Shown piece by piece: positions 1 to 6,567 of a stretch of 14,391 bases of DNA; position 1 is the stretch's first letter, and each line of letters starts with the position of its first letter. The notes below the pieces were generated by a model. The model was not told the origin of the DNA, made no database searches, and was given only the letters and a program-made list of their open reading frames with translations. Made by a program: the position numbers and the translations under genes. Source of the DNA: JBBQTU01 sp038213005 (lineage in GTDB: Bacteria; Planctomycetota; Phycisphaerae; Tepidisphaerales; Tepidisphaeraceae); assembly GCA_038213005.1 (NCBI GenBank), contig JBBQTU010000100.1, forward strand, positions 1 to 14,391, in the 5' to 3' direction.

Positions 1-561
1 GTCGCCGAAGGTCAGCCCCTGGGCATTCCCCTCTCCTACGGCGGCCCGTACCTGGGCCTCTTCGCCACCCGCATGGCCCACGTCCGCCGAATGCCCGGCC
101 GACTGGTCGGCCAAACCACCGACATCGACGGCAAACGCGCCTTCTGCCTGACCCTCCAGACCCGCGAGCAGCACATCCGCCGCGAAAAAGCCACGAGTAA
201 CGTCTGTACCAACCAGGGCCTGATGGCGCTGCGAGCGGCGATCTATCTGGCCGCCATGGGCCCAGCCGGCATCCGCGAAGTCGCCCAGGCGTGCCACGAC
301 AAAGCCGCCTACTTCGCGCAGCAGGCCAAGTCGGCAGGGCTCCAGTGCCGCTTTGCCGGTGAGTTCTTCAACGAAGTGCTCGTCCAACTGCCCGGCGGCG
401 TCGAAAAAGCCCAGGCGGCGGCCGCGGCAGCCAACATCCTCCCCGGCTACGCCGTCGGCGCAGACTATCCCGAGCTCTCCGACTGCCTCCTTCTGGCCTT
501 CACCGAAAAACGCACCCGCCAGGAAATCGACCAACTGGCTAAGACTTTGGCAGCCGCCTGA
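1..561 (+). CDS. gcvPA: Glycine dehydrogenase (decarboxylating) subunit 1, C-terminal part
   Basis: Partial gene, open at the left edge in frame 1; about 186 C-terminal residues are visible. It matches the split bacterial P-protein subunit 1. Recognisable stretches are the SYGGPYLGLFATR segment (nt 46-84), RRMPGRLVGQT (nt 85-117), and LTLQTREQHIRREKATSNVC (nt 148-207), all near-invariant in this family. With subunit 2 (GcvPB) it forms the PLP-dependent glycine decarboxylase of the cytoplasmic glycine cleavage system. The lysine that holds PLP lies in GcvPB in split enzymes, so it is not expected here. The stop is TGA at 559-561. GcvPB, commonly the next gene, does not follow; a toxin-antitoxin pair does. 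Family assignment is very secure. Confidence 0.96.
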   Translation, partial: VAEGQPLGIPLSYGGPYLGLFATRMAHVRRMPGRLVGQTTDIDGKRAFCLTLQTREQHIRREKATSNVCTNQGLMALRAAIYLAAMGPAGIREVAQACHDKAAYFAQQAKSAGLQCRFAGEFFNEVLVQLPGGVEKAQAAAAAANILPGYAVGADYPELSDCLLLAFTEKRTRQEIDQLAKTLAAA

Positions 562-707
562 CACGTGGCCGCCGTCGGTGATCGCGGCGGGACCACCCCT
601 CACCCCAAGCGCACCGCCCAGCAAGGTCAGTTGCTCCTGCACCGTCGCCGCGGCTCTCTCTGCCTGCCACCCGTTGAATCGATCTGAAAAGCCCCCCAAT
701 AAGCACC

Positions 708-740
708 TTGACGGCAATAGCCATGATAGCCATAATAGCT
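708..740 (+). promoter_or_regulatory. Sigma70-like promoter and iterated operator of the toxin-antitoxin pair
   Basis: The -35 hexamer TTGACG (708-713) and -10 hexamer CATAAT (731-736) are separated by exactly 17 nt. Across the spacer and -10 lie direct repeats ATAGCCAT at 717-724 and 726-733, followed by a partial ATAGC at 735-739. A third full ATAGCCAT falls at 770-777, inside the first codons of the antitoxin. Phd/YefM antitoxins typically repress their own promoter by binding repeats that overlap it, so these are likely operator sites. The promoter elements and repeats are read directly; the repressor role is inferred from the family. Confidence 0.7.
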
Positions 741-763
741 TTAGTGATTGATTGGAGCCGTCT

Positions 764-1009
764 ATGAACATAGCCATCAAAGACTTTCGGGACGCCATGG
801 CCGACCCGATCAACCGGGCGGGTTACGGCGGCGAACGCGTCATTCTCACCCGGCGGGGAGAGGGTATTGCCGCTCTGGTCAGCATGGATGATCTGGCTCT
901 GCTGGAAGAACTTGAAAACCAGGCCGACCTTAAAGCCGCCATCAAAGCCCGCAAGGAACCCGGCGGCGTGCCATTGGAACGCATCAAGGCCCGCCTGGCC
1001 CATCGGTAG
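764..1009 (+). CDS. Type II antitoxin, Phd/YefM family
   Basis: An 81-residue protein beginning MNIAIKDFRDAM. The N-terminal half carries the Phd/YefM DNA-binding pattern, with the ERVILTRRGEGIAALVSMDD core at residues 24-43. The C-terminal half is helical and charged (LEELENQADLKAAIKARKEP) and would wrap the toxin. I chose ATG at 764 over the in-frame TTG at 752 because GGAG at 754-757 sits 6 nt before 764, the TTG overlaps that site, and family members begin at MNI. The toxin gene follows after 14 nt. The protein probably neutralises the RelE-like toxin by direct binding and represses transcription from the promoter at 708-736. The family call is confident; which toxin subfamily it controls is less certain. 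Confidence 0.88.
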   Translation: MNIAIKDFRDAMADPINRAGYGGERVILTRRGEGIAALVSMDDLALLEELENQADLKAAIKARKEPGGVPLERIKARLAHR

Positions 1010-1023
1010 ACCAGTCAACGCTC

Positions 1024-1281
1024 ATGCCATACAAGGTGATTTTCAAGCCGTCGGCCGACAAGGCTCTGAGCAAACTGCCGCTGGATGCGCAGCGCCGGAT
1101 CGTGACGGCGGTGGATGCGCTGGCCATCGAGCCGCGACCGCATGGCGTGGTGAAACTCACCGGCGATGACGACCTCTGGCGGGTTCGGGTAGGCGAGTAT
1201 CGAATCGTCTATGAAATCCACGACGGGCGCTTGATCGTTCTGGTGTTACGAGTCGCGCATCGCCGAGACGTCTACAGGTGA
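1024..1281 (+). CDS. RelE/ParE-superfamily toxin
   Basis: An 85-residue protein of typical RelE length. It shows the fold's signature: the N-terminal strand YKVIFKPSADKAL, two amphipathic helices, a central LWRVRVGEYRIVYEI strand pair (residues 51-65), and the C-terminal VAHRRDVYR (77-85). The conserved arginine, histidine and tyrosine residues favour a RelE-type mRNA endonuclease over a ParE gyrase inhibitor. ParE members share much of this pattern, so activity is not proven. There is no clear Shine-Dalgarno; with only 14 nt after the antitoxin stop, translation probably depends on the upstream gene. The stop TGA is at 1279-1281. No frameshift or truncation is visible, so the pair looks intact. 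Confidence 0.88.
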   Translation: MPYKVIFKPSADKALSKLPLDAQRRIVTAVDALAIEPRPHGVVKLTGDDDLWRVRVGEYRIVYEIHDGRLIVLVLRVAHRRDVYR

Positions 1282-1387
1282 TTCATCGCCAGCATCGTGA
1301 TCGCACAGTTGATAGTTTGAAACATCTGGTATTTCACCACTTCAGACTCCAGGCACACTTGCTCACCGGCGTCTCCGACGATCTGCC

Positions 1388-2101
1388 TCACCCGCGAAGA
1401 CTCGCCTCCAGCGCGATCGCTCGCGGGAAGAGCATGTTGTTCTCCTTGTGAACGTGCAGGTGCAGGTCCTCCTCAAACTCGCGCAGGCCGTCCAGCAGGG
1501 CCCTGAATGTGTTGCAGGCGTCGGCCGGCGGCGTGTAGTCGTGCGTCAGTTGCCGCATCTGCTCCAGCGCGCTGCCGGCGTTTTCATGCTCGCTCTCCAT
1601 CACGCGGATGGGATTGGCAACGCTGCCGCAGTGCCCGCAGGCGTCAGCGTCGCCGGCCTCCATCGCCCGGATGGCCGGGAAGAGGATGCGCTCTTCCTTG
1701 AGCATGTGGCTCTGCAGTTCGGCGGCGACAGCCGCGAAGATCTGGTTGACCTGAAGCATCTCAGGATGGTTCTGCCCGTGCGCATTGACCACTTTCTGAG
1801 CCATCTGTGTCAGGCGAGGTATTTCTCGTTGCACGTAGGCGTGGTGAGTCGCCTGAACGTGATCGCAGATCTCCGTCAGCGACGCGCCAACAAGGCTGGC
1901 ACTGTCGGTGGCCGCCGGGTTGTAAGCGTTGAGGGTCTGCAGCAAGGCGGCGGCATCCAACCCCTTGTCGCGGCATACCTCCGCCAGCGACCGCTTGCCG
2001 CCGCAACAGAAGTCGATGCCATGCTGCTGAAAGATGCGCGACAGCCCTGGAGCCTGAGCAACGAATTCACCAACAGTCGTTTGAGTCGTAAGCGAGGTCA
2101 T
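1388..2101 (-). CDS. ric: Iron-sulfur cluster repair di-iron protein RIC (YtfE/ScdA family)
   Basis: A 237-residue protein of full family length. The N-terminal ScdA_N domain contains the diagnostic HGIDFCCGG (residues 27-35). A hemerythrin-like four-helix bundle follows, with likely di-iron ligands at His81, His86/87, His132, Glu136 or Glu137, His162, His214/His218 and Glu220 (HLHVHKENNMLFP, 214-226). A CGHCG motif at 145-149 lies in the loop before SVANPIRVME. RIC proteins repair Fe-S clusters damaged by nitric oxide or oxidative stress and may also act on NO itself. The start ATG (2101-2099) has AAGGGA about 6 nt upstream on the minus strand. The gene is monocistronic, and the FNR/DNR-type box at 2161-2174 predicts induction by low oxygen or NO. 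Confidence 0.95.
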   Translation of the reverse strand: MTSLTTQTTVGEFVAQAPGLSRIFQQHGIDFCCGGKRSLAEVCRDKGLDAAALLQTLNAYNPAATDSASLVGASLTEICDHVQATHHAYVQREIPRLTQMAQKVVNAHGQNHPEMLQVNQIFAAVAAELQSHMLKEERILFPAIRAMEAGDADACGHCGSVANPIRVMESEHENAGSALEQMRQLTHDYTPPADACNTFRALLDGLREFEEDLHLHVHKENNMLFPRAIALEASLRG

Positions 2102-2132
2102 CTTGGGTCCCTTTCATGTTTGAACCGTGAGC

Positions 2133-2174
2133 ATTATAGGAAGGTTGACACAAGCCCGTCTTGATCCACATCAA
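2133..2174 (-). promoter_or_regulatory. FNR/DNR-type activator site and -10 element of ric
   Basis: On the minus strand the perfect palindrome TTGATGTGGATCAA (2174-2161; TTGAT-N4-ATCAA) is followed after exactly 22 nt by TATAAT (2138-2133). With a start point 6-7 nt below the -10, the box centres near -41.5, the classical position for class II activation by FNR-, ANR- or DNR-type regulators of the Crp/Fnr family. No TTGACA-like -35 is present, as expected for an activator-dependent promoter. The regulator itself is not in the window. Confidence 0.8.
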
Positions 2175-2268
2175 CCCCCCGGCACAGTGGTTGCGCGTGC
2201 ATAAAATGGGGTGTTCTTGTCTCTATTAAACCGCTCCGATCCCTTCCGCCCCGGCTTCGGTCTGGGTA

Positions 2269-2274
2269 TACAAT
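2269..2274 (+). promoter_or_regulatory. Probable -10 element (TACAAT) for the gene at 2301
   Basis: TACAAT, within the larger GGTATACAAT, lies 26 nt before the ATG at 2301. No convincing -35 is visible. The same hexamer precedes three other genes here (6805, 10229, and 13802 on the minus strand), which supports its being a promoter element in this genome. Confidence 0.45.
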
Positions 2275-2300
2275 CGGTCAATACTTGGGAAAGGGAGGTC

Positions 2301-3662
2301 ATGCCAGAGCAATTCGCGTGCGGGCAGTGCGGTAAAAAGTATGCGTGGAAGGCGGAACTGGCCGGGAAGAAGGTGCGCTGCGTCTGCGGGCATGTGATGA
2401 CCGCTCCGCAGGCCCCCGCGCCCGCGCCCGAGCCTGAGCAGGAGGACCTCTACGACCTGGCCGACGATCCCGCGCCGGGCAAGACGGCCGCTTTGCCGAG
2501 CGCCCCGAGCCAAGCCTCCACTCTGCCGATTGATGATGAGGATGAGATGCCGATGGTGCCGCCGAAAGCCGCGCCAAAGGCCGAACCCGCCCCGATCGGC
2601 TCCAAGCCGGCGATGCAGAATCTCCGGCCCGGCGGGGTGCCGCCTCTGGCGGCCCGCGGAGGTACGGGGACGGGTGCCGGCGCGAGCGCTTCGTCCCTGC
2701 GCGCCTATCCCACGACGTCCCCGCGCCCGGGGGCGGCCAGGGAAGAATTGAACAACGCCGTGGGCGGCACCCCGATGGGCGAACTGTATGTTCCGGCCAT
2801 GCTCCTGGGCGTCGGGCTGGTGGTGTTCGCACTGTCGCACATGTACCAGGGCGGCAGCCTGCAGAGCTTCAGATCGGTCCTGCCGGCCATCGGCTTGGGG
2901 TTGCTCTTTGACCTGGTGCTCAGCTTCGGCGGTATTTTCATGGTCGCGAAGATCTGGGAAGTCAGCTTCGGCGCCCCCGGCCCGGCGATCATCAAGCTCT
3001 GCGCCTGCGCGATCCTGCCGCCGGCCCTGGCCACCCTGATCGGCAACTGGATCGGCAGCGACAGCTTCTTCGTCGCGATGGGGGTCCGCTCGATCTGCAT
3101 GATGCCGCTGGTGCTGTTTTGCTTCATGTTCCTTTTTCGCCTGGCGATCGACGAGGCGTTCTACTGCATGGTCGTGATCTACCTCATCAACGAATGGCTG
3201 ATCCGGCTGCTGCTCTCGGTGATTCTCAGCACCGGCACCGGTGGCGGCCTGTCGTCGACGGGCGGCCCGGCCGCCGGCGCCCCGGACACACCGGCCGGGC
3301 GAGCCTACAGGCTTGTCCAGGAAAATCGCGGCTACAACGCCATGGACTGGCTGAAGACAGAGTCGCACGGCATATCCTTCGCCGCCACGGCGGAGGCGAG
3401 GATCATCGTCGACAAGCTCATGGCCGCCGGGGCGAAGGAAGTCTACCTGACGGTGCCCTCTGGCGAGTCGATGGCGGATTCGATCGTCATCGTCATGCCC
3501 TCCGGCAAGCAGAAGCGGGAGGCGGTGTTTGAACTCGCCGGCCGGGTCGCCGCGAGGTTCAACACCTCCATGCCCCAGCAGACGGCGTCCGATGATTACC
3601 TGCTGATTCTGCTTCCGGACGACGTGCCGGCACCGCTCAAGAACAGGCAGAAGTGGGATTGA
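2301..3662 (+). CDS. Zinc-ribbon polytopic membrane protein of unknown function
   Basis: 453 residues; I do not recognise a functional family. An N-terminal zinc ribbon uses Cys7, Cys10, Cys27 and Cys29 (CGQC...CVC), in a form common at the N-terminus of planctomycete membrane proteins. Residues 35-150 are a Pro/Ala-rich, acidic and probably disordered linker. About five hydrophobic segments follow (roughly 161-180, 192-217, 228-249, 256-281, 284-312). Residues 333-453 form a soluble alpha/beta domain beginning RAYRLVQENRGYNAMDWL. I chose ATG 2301 because it starts directly on the ribbon and is preceded by AGGGAGG (2292-2298), although the spacing of 2 nt is short. An upstream GTG at 2211 would add 30 residues but would run through the -10 element. 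The gene converges on the Tim44/TerB gene. Confidence 0.8.
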   Translation: MPEQFACGQCGKKYAWKAELAGKKVRCVCGHVMTAPQAPAPAPEPEQEDLYDLADDPAPGKTAALPSAPSQASTLPIDDEDEMPMVPPKAAPKAEPAPIGSKPAMQNLRPGGVPPLAARGGTGTGAGASASSLRAYPTTSPRPGAAREELNNAVGGTPMGELYVPAMLLGVGLVVFALSHMYQGGSLQSFRSVLPAIGLGLLFDLVLSFGGIFMVAKIWEVSFGAPGPAIIKLCACAILPPALATLIGNWIGSDSFFVAMGVRSICMMPLVLFCFMFLFRLAIDEAFYCMVVIYLINEWLIRLLLSVILSTGTGGGLSSTGGPAAGAPDTPAGRAYRLVQENRGYNAMDWLKTESHGISFAATAEARIIVDKLMAAGAKEVYLTVPSGESMADSIVIVMPSGKQKREAVFELAGRVAARFNTSMPQQTASDDYLLILLPDDVPAPLKNRQKWD

Positions 3663-3672
3663 CGAGTCCAGG

Positions 3673-3699
3673 CCAGGCGGCCTGGCTCAAGCCGCCTGG
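3673..3699 (+). terminator. Hairpin between convergent genes, possible terminator
   Basis: CCAGGCGG (3673-3680) pairs perfectly with CCGCCTGG (3692-3699) around an 11-nt loop, and GTTT follows. It begins 10 nt after the stop of the zinc-ribbon gene and overlaps the last codons of the opposing gene. The T-run is short, so intrinsic termination would be weak. Confidence 0.4.
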
Positions 3700-5618
3700 T
3701 TTGGGCGGCGGGCCTGCCGCAGGGCCGTGCGCGACTCATCGTACAGTCGGCGCTGGGTCTGCTTGATCAGGGCATTGAGGTCATAGTCGGACATGCCGCA
3801 CCACGCGCCGGCGACGTGCAGGATGCGCCACTCGGTCGGGTCCACCTTGCCGTCGGCGAGCGACATCGTGGCAATCGCCGACAGCCACGCCCTGGCTTCG
3901 TCCACATCGGCAGGCGCCGGGACGTCAAGCTGTCCGAGCTTCGCCGCCGCCATCAGCGACTCCACACGCTGGGCGGGAATCCCCCAGCCAGCGGCGGCGT
4001 CGATAAGCATCTTCTTCTCATCCTCGCCCACGTCTCCGTCGGCCGTAGCGGTCTTGACCATCCATCCCAGCATGCCGATGCCGCCGGGGACCGCCACCGC
4101 TGCCATGCCCTGCGGCACAGCGGCCGCCTGCTGCCGCAACTCGGCCAGAATCACCTGCCCCTGCGGCGACGCCGTGGCGCAGGTTGAGCTCAGCACCCAT
4201 GACCCCTTGCCATCATTCTGCACCGTGCCGCAGGCCTCGCAGGCATTGGACGTGCTCTGGCTCTGCGGAGCGCCGCAGTTCGGGCAGTGCGCCGACGAGA
4301 TCGAGTTGTCCACGCTCGTGCGGGCGGAAGCCTGGCGACTGAGCACCAGCAGCCACCGCGAAACACCATTGGAACCCACCTCCGTTGCCTGACCGTTCTC
4401 CTGCTCGATGTACCGCACGCCCGACCACGCGATTTCCATCACGGCATCATCCCAGCCATCACGCTGGCGGATGCCCAGCGTATTGACCGACCCCACGCCA
4501 CACTTGGCGTGAAAGATCCGCCGTTTGCGCGACCGCAGGCTCTGGTCCATGTCTGAGCAGAACGCCTCGGCCGCCACCTTGCGCACCGGGTCAACCCGGC
4601 CGGCGCGCTCGGCCGCCATCAGGCGCCAGAAGACCACGCTGGCAGTGTCCTCCAGCGACTGCACGGAGAAGCCCGGATCGCGCGCCCGCAGACCATCCAC
4701 CCCGGCGACGCGGTCAGGCTGATCGCCCCGCCATTCGCACTCCTGGGTGATCTCGGTGAGCACCCAGTCATACTGCCCGCTGCGAAGCAGCGAGCCGCAC
4801 TGCTGGCACTTGGCGTGCTGATTCAGCTCGATTGCCGCCCCGCAATTCGGACAGTTCCCCTCAATCAGCCCGCGAGCATTGAGCTTCGACTGTACCCCGC
4901 GGCGGCGGAGGAACGACCATATCTCCGTGAAGGGTTCGCTGCTGGCGGGGGCGGGCAGTCGTCTGCCATCCTGCAGCGACACGCTGTAATCCTCGGCCGA
5001 TGCCGTGATACGGACGGCCAGGGTCTGATAGATTTCGTCGGCCTCCACCTGCTGGATGTCGCACCCGAGGATATGCACATTGTCCATCGCGTTGCGATAG
5101 CCCAGTGCCTTCTGCTCGGCGAACTGGAGGTTGAACCGCTCGAACACGCCATCGGACAGGAACGGGCGGACCGGCGCGAGATCCTGAGCGGCCCAGGCGG
5201 CCTGGGTACGGGTAAACGCAAGGGCCGCGCGCTGCAGGAATGCGTCGGGGCTGAATTGCGGGTCGTCGCCCGTCAACTGCTGCAGCCCGGCTTGGCGCCT
5301 GGCGACATCGACCGCCTGTCCGCCGCGGCGGATGACCGAGCCCTGGTAAACACTCACCCCCTTGCGCTGGACCATTACATAGCCCACCACAAGGATCACC
5401 AGCACCGGCACGCCGATGACGGGATACCGCATCAGGAGCCAGAAGACCAGGTAGATAAGCTCACCGCCACCATTGCCACCCCCGCCTCCACCCCCGCCAC
5501 CGTTGCCCCCGCCACCAAATCCTTCGCCCCCACCGGCCCGCGCCAGCACCAGCGCCGGGATCAGCAGGCCGGGCAGGACAATCGCCAGCATGAGACAGTG
5601 GGGTCGGAACCTGCGCAT
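3687..5618 (-). CDS. Membrane protein with duplicated Tim44-like/zinc-ribbon units and C-terminal TerB-like domain
   Basis: 643 residues. Domains in order: signal peptide or first membrane segment (1-27, ending LARA); glycine tract (29-52); membrane helix (about 54-83); Tim44-like domain (about 122-250); zinc ribbon with Cys256/259/271/274; second Tim44-like region (about 320-430); second ribbon with Cys445/448/460/463; and a TerB-like all-helical region (about 510-620). The TerB-like region has two matching ADG-x-V-x(3)-E sites at 526 and 588, the acidic pattern of TerB metal-binding helices. Tim44-like domains act in membrane-associated binding, and TerB domains occur in tellurite or phage stress systems. 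No enzymatic site is visible. The lipoprotein gene lies 97 bp upstream on the same strand. No clear Shine-Dalgarno precedes the ATG. The domain calls are strong for the ribbons and TerB and moderate for Tim44; the function is unknown. Confidence 0.82.
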   Translation of the reverse strand: MRRFRPHCLMLAIVLPGLLIPALVLARAGGGEGFGGGGNGGGGGGGGGNGGGELIYLVFWLLMRYPVIGVPVLVILVVGYVMVQRKGVSVYQGSVIRRGGQAVDVARRQAGLQQLTGDDPQFSPDAFLQRAALAFTRTQAAWAAQDLAPVRPFLSDGVFERFNLQFAEQKALGYRNAMDNVHILGCDIQQVEADEIYQTLAVRITASAEDYSVSLQDGRRLPAPASSEPFTEIWSFLRRRGVQSKLNARGLIEGNCPNCGAAIELNQHAKCQQCGSLLRSGQYDWVLTEITQECEWRGDQPDRVAGVDGLRARDPGFSVQSLEDTASVVFWRLMAAERAGRVDPVRKVAAEAFCSDMDQSLRSRKRRIFHAKCGVGSVNTLGIRQRDGWDDAVMEIAWSGVRYIEQENGQATEVGSNGVSRWLLVLSRQASARTSVDNSISSAHCPNCGAPQSQSTSNACEACGTVQNDGKGSWVLSSTCATASPQGQVILAELRQQAAAVPQGMAAVAVPGGIGMLGWMVKTATADGDVGEDEKKMLIDAAAGWGIPAQRVESLMAAAKLGQLDVPAPADVDEARAWLSAIATMSLADGKVDPTEWRILHVAGAWCGMSDYDLNALIKQTQRRLYDESRTALRQARRPNQAA

Positions 5619-5667
5619 GCCGACATGCTAGCCAAAGTGGACAGTGGGGCAATCGGCAAACGAAGCA

Positions 5668-5694
5668 GCCGCGCCCGGCCATGCCGGACGCGGC
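5668..5694 (-). terminator. Strong hairpin between the lipoprotein and Tim44/TerB genes
   Basis: GCCGCG-c-CCGGC-cat-GCCGG-a-CGCGGC forms an 11-bp stem with one mismatch, starting 21 nt below the lipoprotein stop. On the minus strand it is not followed by a U-run (TTTT occurs only on the plus-strand side). It may therefore protect the 3' end or attenuate read-through rather than act as a classical terminator. Confidence 0.4.
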
Positions 5695-5715
5695 CGTTTT
5701 CCGATAAGCCATCCG

Positions 5716-6303
5716 CTATTGCAGTGCGGCGATCACGCCGGGAGTGCTCAGCATTTGCGCCACCGCGTCGGATGTGGCGTCGCTCAGAGTCTGCTGGTAA
5801 TTCTCGGCCTTGTAGCTGCCGCCCCACGTCTCGGCAGTGCCGCTGACCAGCGCGTCCCACATCGGCTTGCCATCCTCGCCAAGCACCTGGGCCTTGAACA
5901 CGACGGTCGACCGATACAGGTTGCTCTCGGTGCAGTAAAAGCTCGTCAGTTGCAGCGTGATCTGCCGCCTGGCGGGCGCGGCGGCGGGCGCGATCGTGGC
6001 GCCGCGAGACTGCAACTGCTGCACCACCACGCCGCGCACAAAGGCGGCCGGGTCGTCGCTGCTCAGGACAACCCTGGGCGTTGCCCCTTCAATGTTCTGC
6101 CCGATCGCATCCTTCTTCTCACGCTGGTCGGTCACAACCACACTGATGGTGCCCTTCATGGGTGTCTGCACTGAGCTGGTGGCTTCGGGAGCCCGATACT
6201 GCAGCGGCACCGTGATCGGTCCCATGGACGCATGCTTGCAGCCCGTCGTGAGAACGAGCCCAACCAGCGACAGACCAAGACCCGTCAGAATACGATGCGA
6301 CAT
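5716..6303 (-). CDS. Putative outer-membrane-type lipoprotein (YajG-like)
   Basis: 195 residues. The N-terminus has positive residues, a hydrophobic core and a lipobox-like LTTGC with Cys22 as the predicted lipidated residue. The mature part begins with a short Ser/Thr/Pro-rich region. It continues with ISVVVTDQREKK (about residue 52 on), FVRGVVVQQLQSRGATI and QITLQLTSFYC, an arrangement resembling YajG-type lipoproteins, which is a tentative match. The C-terminal part ends in a helix (TLSDATSDAVAQML). I chose ATG 6303 over an in-frame start 14 codons upstream because AAAGGGAGGG (6318-6309) stands 5 nt before it and the signal peptide begins there. The gene is transcribed toward the Tim44/TerB gene and could share its transcript across a 97-bp gap containing a hairpin. 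Confidence 0.8.
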   Translation of the reverse strand: MSHRILTGLGLSLVGLVLTTGCKHASMGPITVPLQYRAPEATSSVQTPMKGTISVVVTDQREKKDAIGQNIEGATPRVVLSSDDPAAFVRGVVVQQLQSRGATIAPAAAPARRQITLQLTSFYCTESNLYRSTVVFKAQVLGEDGKPMWDALVSGTAETWGGSYKAENYQQTLSDATSDAVAQMLSTPGVIAALQ

Positions 6304-6359
6304 ATTTTCCCTCCCTTTAGGGTGTGAATGCGCCAGCACGACCAATGCTAGGGTCGCAG

Positions 6360-6458
6360 CTACGCGCTGAGCTTGTCAACGGGGAATATTGTGACCGCCA
6401 GCGTGCCTCGGCCGCCCGCTCCAATAACGCCGATGCGAATCTCTCTGCCCGTATTCAT
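6360..6458 (-). pseudogene. Truncated start of a Gfo/Idh/MocA-type oxidoreductase gene
   Basis: A 32-codon reading frame starts at ATG 6458 and begins MNTGREIRIGVIGAGGRGTL. This is the nucleotide-binding beta-alpha-beta start of Gfo/Idh/MocA family dehydrogenases, with the glycine-rich IGVIGAGGRG motif at residues 9-18. Homology stops near residue 20 and a TAG follows at 6362-6360. No continuation appears in the other minus-strand frames before the lipoprotein gene. GAGGG lies about 12 nt before the ATG, so the translation signal may survive. Most simply it is the leftover 5' end of a deleted gene; a real small protein is possible but unlikely. Confidence 0.5.
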
Positions 6459-6522
6459 GTTGCAGTCGCTTCCCTCTTTGCAGTTTTGCTGTAGCGTATC
6501 ATCTGTTGATGCAAGAATAACA

Positions 6523-6540
6523 GATGCCCGAAGTGGCATC
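6523..6540. other. Short hairpin in the gene-free region
   Basis: GATGCC (6523-6528) and GGCATC (6535-6540) form a perfect 6-bp stem around CGAAGT. There is no adjacent T-run. It lies upstream of the truncated oxidoreductase start and left of the MITE-like element. No function can be assigned. Confidence 0.3.
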
Positions 6541-6567
6541 GAGCAGACATATGCGCGATGGCGCGCT

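Noticed and set aside
562..763. Possible gcvPB remnant after gcvPA
   Set aside because: No frame on either strand gives recognisable GcvPB residues; the segment is plain intergenic DNA with a promoter at its end.
1282..1387. Terminator between the toxin gene and ric
   Set aside because: Only a weak TGAAA/TTTCA pairing is present, without a GC stem or T-run; nothing convincing can be called in this 106-bp gap.
2145..2150. Plus-strand TTGACA as a -35 for the gene at 2301
   Set aside because: No -10 lies 16-18 nt downstream and it is too far from the TACAAT at 2269; it falls by chance in the ric promoter region.
1448..2164. 238-codon frame antisense to ric
   Set aside because: Shadow frame; the minus strand encodes a complete RIC protein with its promoter.
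2226..3368. Long open frame (380 codons) antisense to the zinc-ribbon membrane protein
   Set aside because: Arg/Gln/His-rich low-complexity translation with no recognisable motif; it is a GC-rich shadow of the plus-strand gene, which has a zinc ribbon and membrane helices.
5463..5534. GC-rich repetitive tract as a DNA repeat or CRISPR-like array
   Set aside because: It encodes the polyglycine stretch after the signal peptide of the Tim44/TerB protein, a common low-complexity linker; there are no spacers. No CRISPR array occurs anywhere in the window.
4815..5846. 343-codon frame on the plus strand opposite the Tim44/TerB gene
   Set aside because: No domain, no ribosome binding site, and it runs across the start of the real minus-strand gene into the lipoprotein gene.
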